Assembly (NCBI RefSeq): GCF_017744695.1
Contig: NZ_JAGIAS010000002.1
Location: 930,001-994,000 of the forward strand
Length of the DNA stretch: 64,000 bases
Source: Dyadobacter sp.
GTDB taxonomy: Bacteria; Bacteroidota; Bacteroidia; Cytophagales; Spirosomataceae
Direction of reading: 5' to 3'
Program-made: the position numbers and the translations under genes
The notes under the pieces: generated by a model
The model's database searches: none
Seen by the model: only the letters and a program-made list of their open reading frames with translations
What the model was told of the DNA's origin: nothing
Part shown: piece by piece, positions 7,311 to 16,820 of the stretch
How positions within the stretch are numbered: position 1 is the first letter of the stretch
Layout: each line of letters begins with the position of its first letter

Positions 7311-9824
7311 ATGACCCGTTTCCTTTTCTTCCTGACCATTTTCGTGCAAACTCTGGCTTCCAATGCTCAACAAACCGACCGGTCGGCCCTGGCGTGGAAA
7401 GACCTTCCGGCGTTGCCCGATGTGGCTGGATTTGCCGGCACTTATGCGGGTGTCAGCAACGGGGCGCTGATCGTTGCGGGCGGTGCCAACTTTCCCGGCA
7501 ATGCAGGCCCCTGGGGTAATGCGCCGAAAACCTGGTATGATGCCGTTTTTGTACTGGAAAACCCATCGGGGAAATGGAAGAAGGCAGGAAAGCTGCCCAG
7601 AGCGGCTGGTTACGGCATTTCGCTCACTACACCCGAGGGCGTTTTTTGCCTGGGAGGCGCCGACGGCTTACGCCATTACAGCCAGGCATTCTACCTTCGC
7701 TGGCAAAACGGGCAAATCACTACCACACCCCTCCCCGCTCTGCCTGTCCCGCTTGCCTATGCTTCCGGCGCGTTGCTAGGGGATAAAATATATGTAGCAG
7801 GCGGTACCAGCGCTCCATCAGATACTGTTGCGTTGAACCGCTTCTGGGAATTTGATTTACACCAAAAACAATGGACCGAACTGCCTGCATTGCCCGGAAA
7901 TGGCCGGATACTGGCCGTGGCGGGTGCGCAGGATGGCCGGTTTTTCCTTTTCAGCGGTGCAGAACTGCGCTATAATGCCGTCACGGACGCCGTACAGCGC
8001 AGTTATCTGAAAGAATGCCTTGCCTATAACCCGGTATCCAGAACCTGGAAACGCATGGCCGACCTGCCCCATGCAGTAGTGGCCGCGCCCTCCCCCGCGT
8101 ACGCAGCCGGGCAGTCGCACCTGCTCGTCATAGGCGGTGACGATGGCGTATATGCGCAACGCGTGATGGAGCTCCGCGAAAAACATCCCGGCTTCCGTAG
8201 CGAAGTCATGGCCTACCACAGCATTACCGACACCTGGGCATCGCTGGGCGCATTTCCGGGTCGAAAAGCGGCTGTCACCGCGCCACTGGTGACATGGAAT
8301 GGCCAGGTAGTGATTCCTTCCGGTGAAATTCAGCCGGGTATCCGTACGCCACGGGTAATTGCGGGCAGTCCGGTGGTGAGCACGGGCACATTCAATGGTA
8401 TCGACTGGGGCGTGGTGGCTGTTTACTTTCTGCTGGTACTGGGTATCAGCATTTATGTTTCCCGCAAAATGAGCGCCAGCACCGACGATTTTTTCCTCGG
8501 CGGCCAGAATATCCCCTGGTGGGCGGCAGGGCTGAGCATTTTCGGGAGCAAACTGAGCGCCCTCACGTTCATCGCCATTCCCGCAAAAACCTACGCCACC
8601 GACTGGGTCTACATTTTTGCCAATGCGATGATCGTCGTCGTGGCGCCGATCGTGATCTGGTTCTTCCTGCCCTATTTCCGGAAACTGAAAATCACCAGCG
8701 TGTACGAGTACCTTGCATTCCGGTTCAGCAAAACGGTCAAACTGGTCGGCAGCTTCACATTTGTAGTGTTTCAGGTAGGAAGGTTGGGGATCGTGATTTA
8801 CCTCCCTGCATTGGTGCTAAGTACGGTTACGGGCATGAACCTTATGCTTTGCATTGTCCTCACCAGCCTCATTACCACCGCCTATACGATCTCCGGCGGC
8901 ATCGAAGCCGTCGTCTGGACGGAGGTCATGCAGGTAGGTGTGCTGCTGGGCGGAGCGTTTGTCAGTTTGTTCTTCATTGCCGATGCCTCCGGTGGCTTCG
9001 ATGCGCTATTCGGGCAGGCCGGCGATGCGGGCAAGTTTCATATGGTCAATACCGGCTGGGCCATTATGGAACCGGTCCTGTGGGTGGTCCTGGTAGGGAA
9101 TTTCCTGACGCAGATTGTCACCTATACTTCCGATCAGGTAGTGGTGCAGCGCTACCTCACCACACCCACCGAAGCAGAGGCCCGGCGATCGATCTGGACC
9201 AATGCATTTCTCGTCATTCCCGCCACATTGATATTCTTCCTCGTGGGAACGGCATTGTGGGTTTATTTCAAACAAGCCCCGCAACTCCTGAATCCGATGG
9301 CGCGCACCGACGATATCTTCCCCTGGTTTATCTCCACGCAACTACCCGCTGGCCTGCGCGGATTGGTGATAGCAGGCCTTTTCGCGGCCACCATGTCAAC
9401 GATCAGTTCTTCCATGAATTCCATTGCCACGGTCGTCACCACCGATTTCTTCCAGCATTTTGTGCCGCAATCCACCGACCTGCAACGTTTCCGCTTTGCC
9501 CGCTACACCACGCTCGCATTGGGCGCAGCGGGAATCGGCATTGCGGTTTGGCTGGTTTTTATGGAAAACAACAGTATTTGGGACCAGTACCTGAAACTGA
9601 TCGGCCTATTCGGCGGCTGCCTGGCGGGTATGTTTGTAGCAGGGATATTCGTTCCGTCGATTAACAGTACGGGCGTGCTCGCCGGCTTTTTCCTGAGTGC
9701 GGTACTGCTCTATTTCGTACAGGCCAACGGCTGGGTACATTTCTTCCTCTATCCCGGTGTCGGCATTTTCGGGTGTGTGATTTTCGGCTGGCTTGTCAGC
9801 AAAGTCGTACCCAGGCGCTCATGA
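7311..9824 (+). CDS. sialic acid mutarotase (kelch) fused to sodium:solute symporter
   Basis: About 837 residues from the ATG at 7311 (a GTG directly before it is an alternative). A signal-like helix (1-19) precedes a kelch beta-propeller at about 25-345, with repeated GG plus W/Y blades (IVAGGANFPG, GGADGLRHYSQAF, VAGGTSAPSD, VIGGDDGVYA). This resembles NanM/YjhT-type N-acetylneuraminate epimerases or their cyclically permuted relatives. From about 360 onward come some 13 membrane helices of the SSS (LeuT-fold) family, starting DWGVVAVYFLLVLGIS and including FFLGGQNIPWW. SSS proteins usually have an outside N-terminus, so the propeller would lie in the periplasm. It would convert the released anomer and hand it to the transporter. 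The fusion is uninterrupted in one frame. Confidence 0.88.
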   Translation: MTRFLFFLTIFVQTLASNAQQTDRSALAWKDLPALPDVAGFAGTYAGVSNGALIVAGGANFPGNAGPWGNAPKTWYDAVFVLENPSGKWKKAGKLPRAAGYGISLTTPEGVFCLGGADGLRHYSQAFYLRWQNGQITTTPLPALPVPLAYASGALLGDKIYVAGGTSAPSDTVALNRFWEFDLHQKQWTELPALPGNGRILAVAGAQDGRFFLFSGAELRYNAVTDAVQRSYLKECLAYNPVSRTWKRMADLPHAVVAAPSPAYAAGQSHLLVIGGDDGVYAQRVMELREKHPGFRSEVMAYHSITDTWASLGAFPGRKAAVTAPLVTWNGQVVIPSGEIQPGIRTPRVIAGSPVVSTGTFNGIDWGVVAVYFLLVLGISIYVSRKMSASTDDFFLGGQNIPWWAAGLSIFGSKLSALTFIAIPAKTYATDWVYIFANAMIVVVAPIVIWFFLPYFRKLKITSVYEYLAFRFSKTVKLVGSFTFVVFQVGRLGIVIYLPALVLSTVTGMNLMLCIVLTSLITTAYTISGGIEAVVWTEVMQVGVLLGGAFVSLFFIADASGGFDALFGQAGDAGKFHMVNTGWAIMEPVLWVVLVGNFLTQIVTYTSDQVVVQRYLTTPTEAEARRSIWTNAFLVIPATLIFFLVGTALWVYFKQAPQLLNPMARTDDIFPWFISTQLPAGLRGLVIAGLFAATMSTISSSMNSIATVVTTDFFQHFVPQSTDLQRFRFARYTTLALGAAGIGIAVWLVFMENNSIWDQYLKLIGLFGGCLAGMFVAGIFVPSINSTGVLAGFFLSAVLLYFVQANGWVHFFLYPGVGIFGCVIFGWLVSKVVPRRS

Positions 9825-9842
9825 GAATACTTTGATGAGAAA

Positions 9843-11156
9843 TTACACCCGCGGCATTTTGTAGCCATTATGGTATTCACTGGCGATCAACTTGTTGGCT
9901 TCCGCATGATCGAACACGCCTTTTTGTGCATTCCAGTGAAGCGTATTGCCCGTACGGTAAGCGATGTTACCCATTTGCGAAAGTATCGCCACCTCTGCAC
10001 CCACCTGTATGGGCGCATGCAGGTCGCCCATGCGCCGCGAACGGATCACCTCCACGAAGTTTTTGGCATGCTCGTCCAGTCCGTTGTCCGATGATTTCGT
10101 AAGCGGAACAGCCTGCATACGCTTTTCGTAAGGCACCACTTCCCATCCCTCCCGATCGACGATCAGGGTGCCGTTCTCTCCCAGAAACGCGATACCGTGC
10201 TGGCGGTTGTAAATACCTGCGCCATAGCCGATCACATGCTCCCACTGTATGTTGAAGTCGTCATATTCGAAGAGCGTCGTGAGGGTATCAGGCGTTTCTG
10301 CGCCGGGGTTCCGGAGCATGGCCCCGCTGGCGCTGACGCGTTTGGGTGTGGCGCCTGCCTTCATTCCCAGCAGTGCGTAGTCCAGCAAATGTACGCCCCA
10401 GTCGGTCATGATACCACCCGCGTAATCCCAAAACCATCGAAACGAGCCATGGAAACGGTTGGGATTGAAAGGCCGTTTGGTAGCAGGGCCAAGCCACATC
10501 CCATAGTCGACACCGGCGGGGGCGGCGCCATCGGGCTGTTTTAAAATGGGGTTACCATAATTAAAATATCCCCATACTTTCACCAGTCCCACCTTTCCCA
10601 GCTTTCCTGAATGCACAAAATCGACGGCGTCGCGGAAATGCTTCTGGCTACGCTGCCATTGCCCGACCTGCACAACCCGCTTGGTCTGCTCCTGCGCCGC
10701 TACCATAGCCCGGCATTCGGCGATGGAATTCCCGATCGGCTTTTCCACATACACGTCCTTTCCCGCCTCGCATGCCTCGGCCATCATGAGGCAATGCCAA
10801 TGGTCGGGCGTACCGATCACCACGGCATCGATGTCCTTGCTGTCCAGGATCCTCCGGTAGTCGCTGAAAGTCTTGACCTGCATTCCCCTCCCGGCCAATT
10901 CCGCAGCGCGCTTGTCGAGGACGTTACGATCGACGTCGCATAGCGCCACACACTCCACGCCCGGATTTTTCATCACCGCATTGACATCCGCCCATCCCAT
11001 ACTGTTGATCCCGATTGCTGCAACCCGGATCTTGTCTGCGGCATGCGGAACGGCTGGTCGACGTATACCTGTAAAACCAGTGATAACAGGCGAAACAGCA
11101 GTACTCCCGGCGATGGCGGCGGCGGTATGGATGAATTTTCTTCTGGAAATAGTCAT
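9843..11156 (-). CDS. Gfo/Idh/MocA family oxidoreductase, exported
   Basis: 437 residues. The N-terminus MTISRRKFIHTAAAIAG is a twin-arginine (Tat)-like leader (SRRKF), so the folded NAD(P)-containing enzyme is probably exported to the periplasm. The Rossmann motif (VAAIGINSMGWAD) follows at about residue 45-57, and the family signature EKP in DVYVEKPIGNS is near residue 135. The C-terminal half holds the beta-sheet dimer domain. Members oxidise or isomerise sugars and inositols. It converges on the mutarotase-symporter gene with an 18 bp gap, so it belongs to a separate transcript; a link to sialic acid use is only positional. The substrate is unknown. Confidence 0.85.
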   Translation of the reverse strand: MTISRRKFIHTAAAIAGSTAVSPVITGFTGIRRPAVPHAADKIRVAAIGINSMGWADVNAVMKNPGVECVALCDVDRNVLDKRAAELAGRGMQVKTFSDYRRILDSKDIDAVVIGTPDHWHCLMMAEACEAGKDVYVEKPIGNSIAECRAMVAAQEQTKRVVQVGQWQRSQKHFRDAVDFVHSGKLGKVGLVKVWGYFNYGNPILKQPDGAAPAGVDYGMWLGPATKRPFNPNRFHGSFRWFWDYAGGIMTDWGVHLLDYALLGMKAGATPKRVSASGAMLRNPGAETPDTLTTLFEYDDFNIQWEHVIGYGAGIYNRQHGIAFLGENGTLIVDREGWEVVPYEKRMQAVPLTKSSDNGLDEHAKNFVEVIRSRRMGDLHAPIQVGAEVAILSQMGNIAYRTGNTLHWNAQKGVFDHAEANKLIASEYHNGYKMPRV

Positions 11157-11284
11157 GACAATTCAAACGGATGATGAGCGCAAAACAAAGCAGGATTACG
11201 CACACTTTTACCGCTGTTTTTACACAAAGTATTCTTGCAATATTTCAAATGTCAATCTGACAGATCTGGCTCTATAATTTTGCA

Positions 11285-11343
11285 TTGCCGGGAAAAAGTA
11301 TGGCTTTCCCCATAAAAATCCTGAATGACAACGTTCCCGGCAA
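11285..11343. other. intergenic inverted repeat between divergent oxidoreductase and sigma genes
   Basis: The 342 bp gap (11157-11498) between the oxidoreductase and the sigma factor, which are transcribed apart, has no gene. It holds the perfect 10-bp inverted repeat TTGCCGGGAA...TTCCCGGCAA with a 39-nt loop, and a smaller GGACT...AGTCC hairpin at about 11391-11407. The promoters of both neighbours must lie here, but no certain -33/-7 boxes were identified. Confidence 0.4.
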
Positions 11344-11498
11344 CGTCTGCGTAAAAAAATCGGCCGATTGCATTGGTCACGATTAAAATTGGACTCAAAT
11401 TAAGTCCGGGCAACGATGGCAGCTTCGGCCCCCTATCGGAAAAATCCAATTTTTAGAACTTTCCACCAGTCCCGTTTTCAAAGTATCAGTAAACGCTT

Positions 11499-12047
11499 AT
11501 GAACCTCAAATCTCTATCGGATCGGCACCTTGTTGAAGCACTGCGCGACGACGACGGCCTGGCGTTCCGGGAGATTTACCAGCGTTACTGGAAAAAAATG
11601 TACCTGCTCGCGCTCCGCAAGATCGATGACCGTGAGGCCGTGGAAAGCATCGTCCAGGACGTTTTCCTGCGGTTATGGGAACGCCGCGGCATTTCACAGA
11701 TCGACAACCTGGAAGCTTATCTCGTCACCTCGGTGAAATACACCTGCATCAACCATTTCAAATCGGCGATGGTGCACGAGAAATACCTTACCCACGCGTT
11801 CGCGGGATATTCGGATGCCATTTGTACCACCGAAGAGCAGCTGAATGCGAGCGAGTTGATGAACAACATCGAAACCCGCCTGAGCCATTTCCCCGAAAAA
11901 GCGCAGACCATTTTCCGCCTCCATCGCCTCGAAAACCGCTCTACCAAAGAAATCGCTTCGCAAATCCAGATGCCCCAACGCACCGTGGAGCACCATCTCA
12001 GCCTGGTTGTGAAGGCGCTGCGGTCTTATTTGAAGGATTATCTTTGA
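11499..12047 (+). CDS. RNA polymerase ECF-type sigma-70 factor
   Basis: 182 residues, typical of FecI-like ECF sigma factors. Region 2 spans about 10-80 (DDGLAFREIYQRYWKKMYLLA, then VQDVFLRLWERR for -10 recognition). Region 4 spans about 125-180 (FPEKAQTIFRLHRLENRSTKEIA with the helix-turn-helix at QMPQRTVEHHLSLVVKALR). It is followed at a distance of 281 bp by a FecR anti-sigma gene, then SusC with an STN domain. That order is the Bacteroidota trans-envelope relay, in which substrate binding at SusC releases the sigma factor. It likely drives the SusCD-GH28-GH43 locus. Confidence 0.93.
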   Translation: MNLKSLSDRHLVEALRDDDGLAFREIYQRYWKKMYLLALRKIDDREAVESIVQDVFLRLWERRGISQIDNLEAYLVTSVKYTCINHFKSAMVHEKYLTHAFAGYSDAICTTEEQLNASELMNNIETRLSHFPEKAQTIFRLHRLENRSTKEIASQIQMPQRTVEHHLSLVVKALRSYLKDYL

Positions 12048-12073
12048 ACGTTCGTGCAAATTCTTGATTTGCA

Positions 12074-12153
12074 CCCGCTATTTGGAGGCCTCCAGCCGGG
12101 CCATGATGCGTGTTGCTGCTGCATCGGCCGGCCGGAGGCCTCCAAATAGCGGG
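12074..12153. repeat. long imperfect hairpin, intergenic palindromic element (copy 1)
   Basis: Arms of about 28 bp, beginning CCCGCTATTTGGAGGCCTCC and mirrored at 12126-12153, flank a 20-odd nt loop that can itself pair (GATGC...GCATC). There is no T run, so it is not a standard terminator, although it lies between sigma and FecR and could dampen read-through. A related element with the same GCCTCCGGC core is at 34195-34269. A further small hairpin (CGAAGGTGACCTTCG) follows at about 12157-12171. Confidence 0.7.
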
Positions 12154-12328
12154 TTACGAAGGTGACCTTCGCGCCAGCGCCCCCTCAGCGCAGTACTGCA
12201 CAAAAGAAAGATTATTTCAAGCGAAGAACTTTTTCAATATAATTTTTTCAATAATATCTAAAAAGTTTTGCGGATCATCACCACGGCCGTTGACTACTCA
12301 TTAAAAAGCAAGTAGCCCACCATCGGCC

Positions 12329-13369
12329 ATGAACCGGGAACAATTCGCAGCATTATTGAAGAAATATCAGGAAGGCCGGTGCACCGAGCAGGAAAAACAA
12401 CTGGTGGAGCATTGGTTTGCACTTCTTGAAAATGAAAATGCCGGCGAGTTTTCGGAAGAAGATCTCAACGGTGTCGAAGAGCGGGTGTGGGCCGGCATGC
12501 AGGAAAAAGCCCACCTTCCCGACCTCCACGATCGTGACGGCAAAAACCCCTTTCGATCCGTTTACGTCCGATGGGCCGGCATGGCCGCCTCACTCCTGCT
12601 GATCGGCTGGTTTTTTGCGGGAAAGATCTTCGACCGCCATGTGCCGCTTACGGCCTATACCTGGGAAGAAAAGCGCAACAACGGCAATACCATTCTGCCT
12701 GTGATGCTGGAAGACAGCAGCGTGGTAGAGCTCCGCCCCGGCAGTTCGCTGCGTTACCCCAGCCGATTCGAGGGAAGTAAACGAGAGGTGGTATTAAAGG
12801 GAAATGGCTTTTTCAGCATTCGCAAGAACCCCAAAAAACCTTTTTATGTGCATTCCGGCGGTGTTACGACGAGGGTGTTAGGCACGAGCTTCCATGTAAG
12901 CACGGCCGCAAATGGCGGTCAGACGAAGGTGGAAGTGGTTACGGGCCTCGTTTCGGTGTACAGCGAACGCGGCAACGAAGAAGCCGTCGATATGCTCGTG
13001 AGCCCCAACCATACCGCGACATTCGATCGCAAATCAGGTAAATTCTCGGCAGGGCTGGCGGAACGCCCGCGATTACTGAACGCCCACGTCTCTTTCCGCT
13101 TTCATAATGCGCCACTTGCGCAGGTCGCGCAGCACATGCGCGAAGCGTGGGGCGTAGATGTGGAGGTCGAAAACAGCCAGATTATGAACTGTCCGCTGAC
13201 GGCCGACCTGAGCGGACAACCTCTTTACACGCAGCTGGACATCATCTGCGCCGCATTAGGTGCCAAATACAAAGTCCGCGGCTCGGCGATCCGCATCGAT
13301 GGTCCGGGTTGCAAAATGCGCGGTACACACGCTTTTCGAACACGTAAACCCAGTTTTATGCAAACATAG
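12329..13369 (+). CDS. FecR-type anti-sigma factor
   Basis: 346 residues in the usual Bacteroidota FecR layout. A cytoplasmic anti-sigma N-terminus (1-80, with repeated acidic helices and the segment LLKKYQEGRCTEQEKQLVEHWF) comes first. One transmembrane helix follows at about 84-100 (MAASLLLIGWFFAG), then a periplasmic FecR domain (about 120-215, with LPVMLEDSSVVELRPGSSLRYP and TRVLGTSFHV). The C-terminal DUF4974-like domain covers about 250-325 (VSFRFHNAPLAQVAQHM), which docks to the STN domain of the partner SusC. It sits between the sigma factor and SusC, as expected for its signalling role. Confidence 0.92.
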   Translation: MNREQFAALLKKYQEGRCTEQEKQLVEHWFALLENENAGEFSEEDLNGVEERVWAGMQEKAHLPDLHDRDGKNPFRSVYVRWAGMAASLLLIGWFFAGKIFDRHVPLTAYTWEEKRNNGNTILPVMLEDSSVVELRPGSSLRYPSRFEGSKREVVLKGNGFFSIRKNPKKPFYVHSGGVTTRVLGTSFHVSTAANGGQTKVEVVTGLVSVYSERGNEEAVDMLVSPNHTATFDRKSGKFSAGLAERPRLLNAHVSFRFHNAPLAQVAQHMREAWGVDVEVENSQIMNCPLTADLSGQPLYTQLDIICAALGAKYKVRGSAIRIDGPGCKMRGTHAFRTRKPSFMQT

Positions 13370-13499
13370 TCCCAAACGAAAACGCTGGCCATGCAGCGAA
13401 CATGGGCCAGCGCCAGCAAATCCTGCGAGGCCGACAGCGAATCGTGCCTTTCCGGAGCTTCATTTTATCAAATCTCCATTTAATAAAACATTTAAAGGT

Positions 13500-16400
13500 A
13501 TGAAAAAAACGGAACCTTTACTTTTCAGGGCCTGCCGGCGCGTGAACAGGGCCGGAAATCTGTTGCTATGGGTTGTGGTAGCAGCATTACTGGCTTGCCA
13601 GCCCGTACTGGCGGCCGATCAGCAGGAAATAATGTCAAAACTCGTGACGCTGAAATTCCAGAACCAGCGCTTCGAAAAGGTGATCAGCAGCATTGAAAAA
13701 CAGACCAAAGCACGCATTGTTTACAGTTCGGAACGCGTGAATGTGGCGAGGAATGTGAGTGTGGAGGTAAATAAAAAACGGCTGGACACGGTACTCGACG
13801 AGCTGCTTACCCCGCTGAACCTGACCTACCGGGTCGTAGGTGGACAAATTGTACTGGAAAACGCTGCCCGTGAAGAGTCGACCGCGCCGGTGAAGTCACA
13901 GGCCATCGACCGGACCGTAACCGGTGTGCTGACCGACGAAAAGAATGCGGTGCTGCCGGGCGTAAGCGTGATCCTGAAAGGCACCAACCGTGGTACTACC
14001 ACCGACGGCCAGGGCAAGTTCAGTCTGCACGTTCCCGACGATGCGACGGCCATACTGACCTTCTCGTTTGTGGGTTACCAAAGCCGGGATGTGGCACTGG
14101 GCTCACAAACGGTATTCAACATTTCGTTGAAACCGGATGTGAGTGCATTGGAAGAGGTAGTCGTGATCGGTTACGGCGCGGTGCGCAAGCGCGACCTTAC
14201 CGGATCGGTGGTGCAGCTTAAAAGCGAGCAACTGAAACAGGTACCCTCCAACAACGTCCTCGACGCCGTGCAGGGCAAGATCGCGGGCGCGGATATCACG
14301 CGGAGCAGCGGCCAGGCGGGTGCGGGCGTGAATATCACCATTCGCGGTAACCGTTCGATAGGTGGAAACAACTCGCCGCTCATTATTGTGGACGGTGTGC
14401 AATATGGTGATCTGGCCGATATCAACTCGAACGACATCGAATCGATGGAGGTTTTGAAAGATGCTTCTTCGATTGCGATTTACGGCTCGCGCGGTGCGAA
14501 CGGGGTTATTTTGATTACCACCAAGAAAGGTAAGAGCGGGCGTCCGGACATTTCCTTCAATTCTTATGCAGGTGTTTCGCAAGTGACGATGTACCCGCGT
14601 GCGATGAACATCACCGAGTTCCGTGATTTCAAACGTGAAGCCTGGCGTGCAGCCGGCGTTTGGAATACCCCGGCCGACGATCCGGCGATCTTTACCAATG
14701 TGGCCGAATACGATGCGTTGCAGAAAGGCGTTTGGACCGATTATCAGAGAGAACTCATTCATCCCGGCTTCCAGCAGAACTATCAGCTGGGCTTTCGCGG
14801 TGGTTCTGAAAAATTGAAATCTTACGTTTCAGTGGATTATTTTAATGAAAAAGGAATCCTGAAACTGGACGAAATGAAGCGCTACACCGCGCGCCTCAAT
14901 GTGGATTACACCCTTACCGACTGGATGAAGATCGGTTTGCAAAGCCAGCTGACCTATTACAACCAAAGTGTCCGTCGCGACCCGTTGAACCAGGCCAACA
15001 AGATCAGTCCGCTTGGCTCGCTGTACGACGAGCATGGCAATTTCAACTTTATCATGCTCGACGGCCAGACTGCCAACCCGCTGTCCGACGAGCAGCCGGG
15101 CGTTTTTAACAATAATATCCTGACCACCCGCACGCTGACGAACGGCTACGTCGAGATCACCCCATTGAAAGGCCTGACAATCCGCAGCACCCTCGGCGCG
15201 AACCTTTCCAATACGCGCAACGGCGCCTATTCATCACCCAAGTCCATCGACCGCTCCTTGACCGGGAAGTCATTGGCTACCTACAATGTTTCCAATGGCA
15301 GGACGATCAACTGGGAGAATGTGGTGACCTATCAAAAGGCATTTGAACAACATAGTTTCACCTTTACGGGAATCGGCAGCTCGCTGGCCACCGTGTCGGA
15401 CAATGCGTCTGCATCCGGCGTTAACCAGTTGATTCCTTCGCAGCTGTTCTATTCGTTAGGCAGCGCTACGGAAGAGATCAAAATCAATTCAGCCTATTCC
15501 AAAAACAACCTCGTATCATTTGCCGCACGTGTGAACTACGGTTTCAAAGACCGCTATCTGCTCACATTGACTGCCCGTAAGGATGGTTCTTCCAAACTCG
15601 CGCCAGGCAACAAATGGACGTTCTTCCCGTCGGCTGCATTTGCGTGGCGGATCATCGACGAAAGTTTCATGAAGAATGTCAAGAAACTCAGCGACCTGAA
15701 ACTCCGTGTGAGCTACGGTATCGCGGGGAACGACCCGTCGGGGCCGTACGCGACGCAAACCACGCTTACCCGCATTGCATTTGGCTTTGATGAAGTGGCT
15801 TACCCGGCCTACACCTTCTCCCGCAATGTCGGTAATGCCGCCCTGGGCTGGGAACTCTCGGCTACGCAAAACCTGGGCCTTGACTTCGGCTTGTTCGATG
15901 GCCGGATCAATGGTTCGATCGATTACTACGATACCCGCACATCCGATCTGCTTCTCGACCGCGGTCTGCCTCCGACGACCGGCGTAACCACCGTCAAGCA
16001 GAATATCGGTAAAACACGCAACCGTGGTATGGAAGTCGTGTTGGGTAGTACCAACATCCGCACTTCCGATTTTACCTGGAATTCGAGCCTCACGTTTACG
16101 AAAAACAAGGAACAGATCACCGAACTCGTGACCGAAGGCAACGATATCGGCAATGGCTGGTTCATCGGCAGCCCGATCAGCGTATTCTACGATTACGAGA
16201 AACTGGGCATCTGGCAAACTTCGGAGGCGGAACAGGCCAAAGCCATGTCGCCCACGCAGTTACCGGGAGAAATTAAAGTAAAAGACCAGAATGGCGATGG
16301 CAAGATCGACGCCGTGAACGACCGGGTGATCCTGGGAACGCCACGCCCGAAATGGAGCGGGGGGCTGGATAATACCCTTAAATACAAAGGTTTTGACCTG

Positions 16401-16799
16401 AATTTCATGATTTACGCGAGGATCGGGTCGATGATCAACTCCGACCGCTACGCGCGTTTCGATCAACAGGGCGTGGGTAACAGCACCGCGAGCCTTGACT
16501 ACTGGACGCCTGAAAACCCGACCAACGAATACCCCCGGCCAAACAAGAATGCGGGGTTGAAATACCTGTCTACATTGGGTTACCGCAATGCATCTTATGC
16601 GCGCATCCGTAACGTGACACTCGCGTACAACCTTCCAGTCGAGAAGTTCAACTGGAAGATCATCCGCGGCCTGCGCATTTACGCAACTGCCAAGAACCTG
16701 GCGACATTCACCAAACTCGACTACGACCCCGAACGCGGCGGATCGGAGAACTTCCCGATGACGAAACTGTTCATTTTTGGCCTGAATGTGAACCTGTAA
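13500..16799 (+). CDS. SusC/RagA-family TonB-linked outer membrane protein with STN domain
   Basis: About 1099 residues from the ATG at 13500; an open frame reaching back to 13260 overlaps FecR and shows no export signal, so it was rejected. A signal helix (about 20-42) ends at VLAA. An STN domain follows (about 46-118, LVTLKFQNQRFEKVISSI...), then a carboxypeptidase-like domain (about 138-215, GVLTDEKNAVLPGVSVILKG). The SusC signature VVVIGYGAVRKRDLTGSV opens the plug near 220, and a 22-strand barrel runs to the end. It imports oligosaccharides across the outer membrane with SusD and TonB energy. The STN domain signals to the adjacent FecR. Confidence 0.95.
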   Translation: MKKTEPLLFRACRRVNRAGNLLLWVVVAALLACQPVLAADQQEIMSKLVTLKFQNQRFEKVISSIEKQTKARIVYSSERVNVARNVSVEVNKKRLDTVLDELLTPLNLTYRVVGGQIVLENAAREESTAPVKSQAIDRTVTGVLTDEKNAVLPGVSVILKGTNRGTTTDGQGKFSLHVPDDATAILTFSFVGYQSRDVALGSQTVFNISLKPDVSALEEVVVIGYGAVRKRDLTGSVVQLKSEQLKQVPSNNVLDAVQGKIAGADITRSSGQAGAGVNITIRGNRSIGGNNSPLIIVDGVQYGDLADINSNDIESMEVLKDASSIAIYGSRGANGVILITTKKGKSGRPDISFNSYAGVSQVTMYPRAMNITEFRDFKREAWRAAGVWNTPADDPAIFTNVAEYDALQKGVWTDYQRELIHPGFQQNYQLGFRGGSEKLKSYVSVDYFNEKGILKLDEMKRYTARLNVDYTLTDWMKIGLQSQLTYYNQSVRRDPLNQANKISPLGSLYDEHGNFNFIMLDGQTANPLSDEQPGVFNNNILTTRTLTNGYVEITPLKGLTIRSTLGANLSNTRNGAYSSPKSIDRSLTGKSLATYNVSNGRTINWENVVTYQKAFEQHSFTFTGIGSSLATVSDNASASGVNQLIPSQLFYSLGSATEEIKINSAYSKNNLVSFAARVNYGFKDRYLLTLTARKDGSSKLAPGNKWTFFPSAAFAWRIIDESFMKNVKKLSDLKLRVSYGIAGNDPSGPYATQTTLTRIAFGFDEVAYPAYTFSRNVGNAALGWELSATQNLGLDFGLFDGRINGSIDYYDTRTSDLLLDRGLPPTTGVTTVKQNIGKTRNRGMEVVLGSTNIRTSDFTWNSSLTFTKNKEQITELVTEGNDIGNGWFIGSPISVFYDYEKLGIWQTSEAEQAKAMSPTQLPGEIKVKDQNGDGKIDAVNDRVILGTPRPKWSGGLDNTLKYKGFDLNFMIYARIGSMINSDRYARFDQQGVGNSTASLDYWTPENPTNEYPRPNKNAGLKYLSTLGYRNASYARIRNVTLAYNLPVEKFNWKIIRGLRIYATAKNLATFTKLDYDPERGGSENFPMTKLFIFGLNVNL

Positions 16800-16820
16800 T
16801 CCCTTAAACCAGTCAAGACA

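Noticed and set aside
8519..9664. Plus-strand alternate frame inside the symporter
   Set aside because: It shadows the transporter helices in another frame with no domain of its own.
12074..12153. Rho-independent terminator after the sigma gene
   Set aside because: The stem is long but there is no T tail, and the FecR gene downstream must be expressed.
13260..13499. Extended N-terminus of the SusC-type protein
   Set aside because: It overlaps the FecR gene and has no signal peptide; the ATG at 13500 is followed by an export signal and STN domain.
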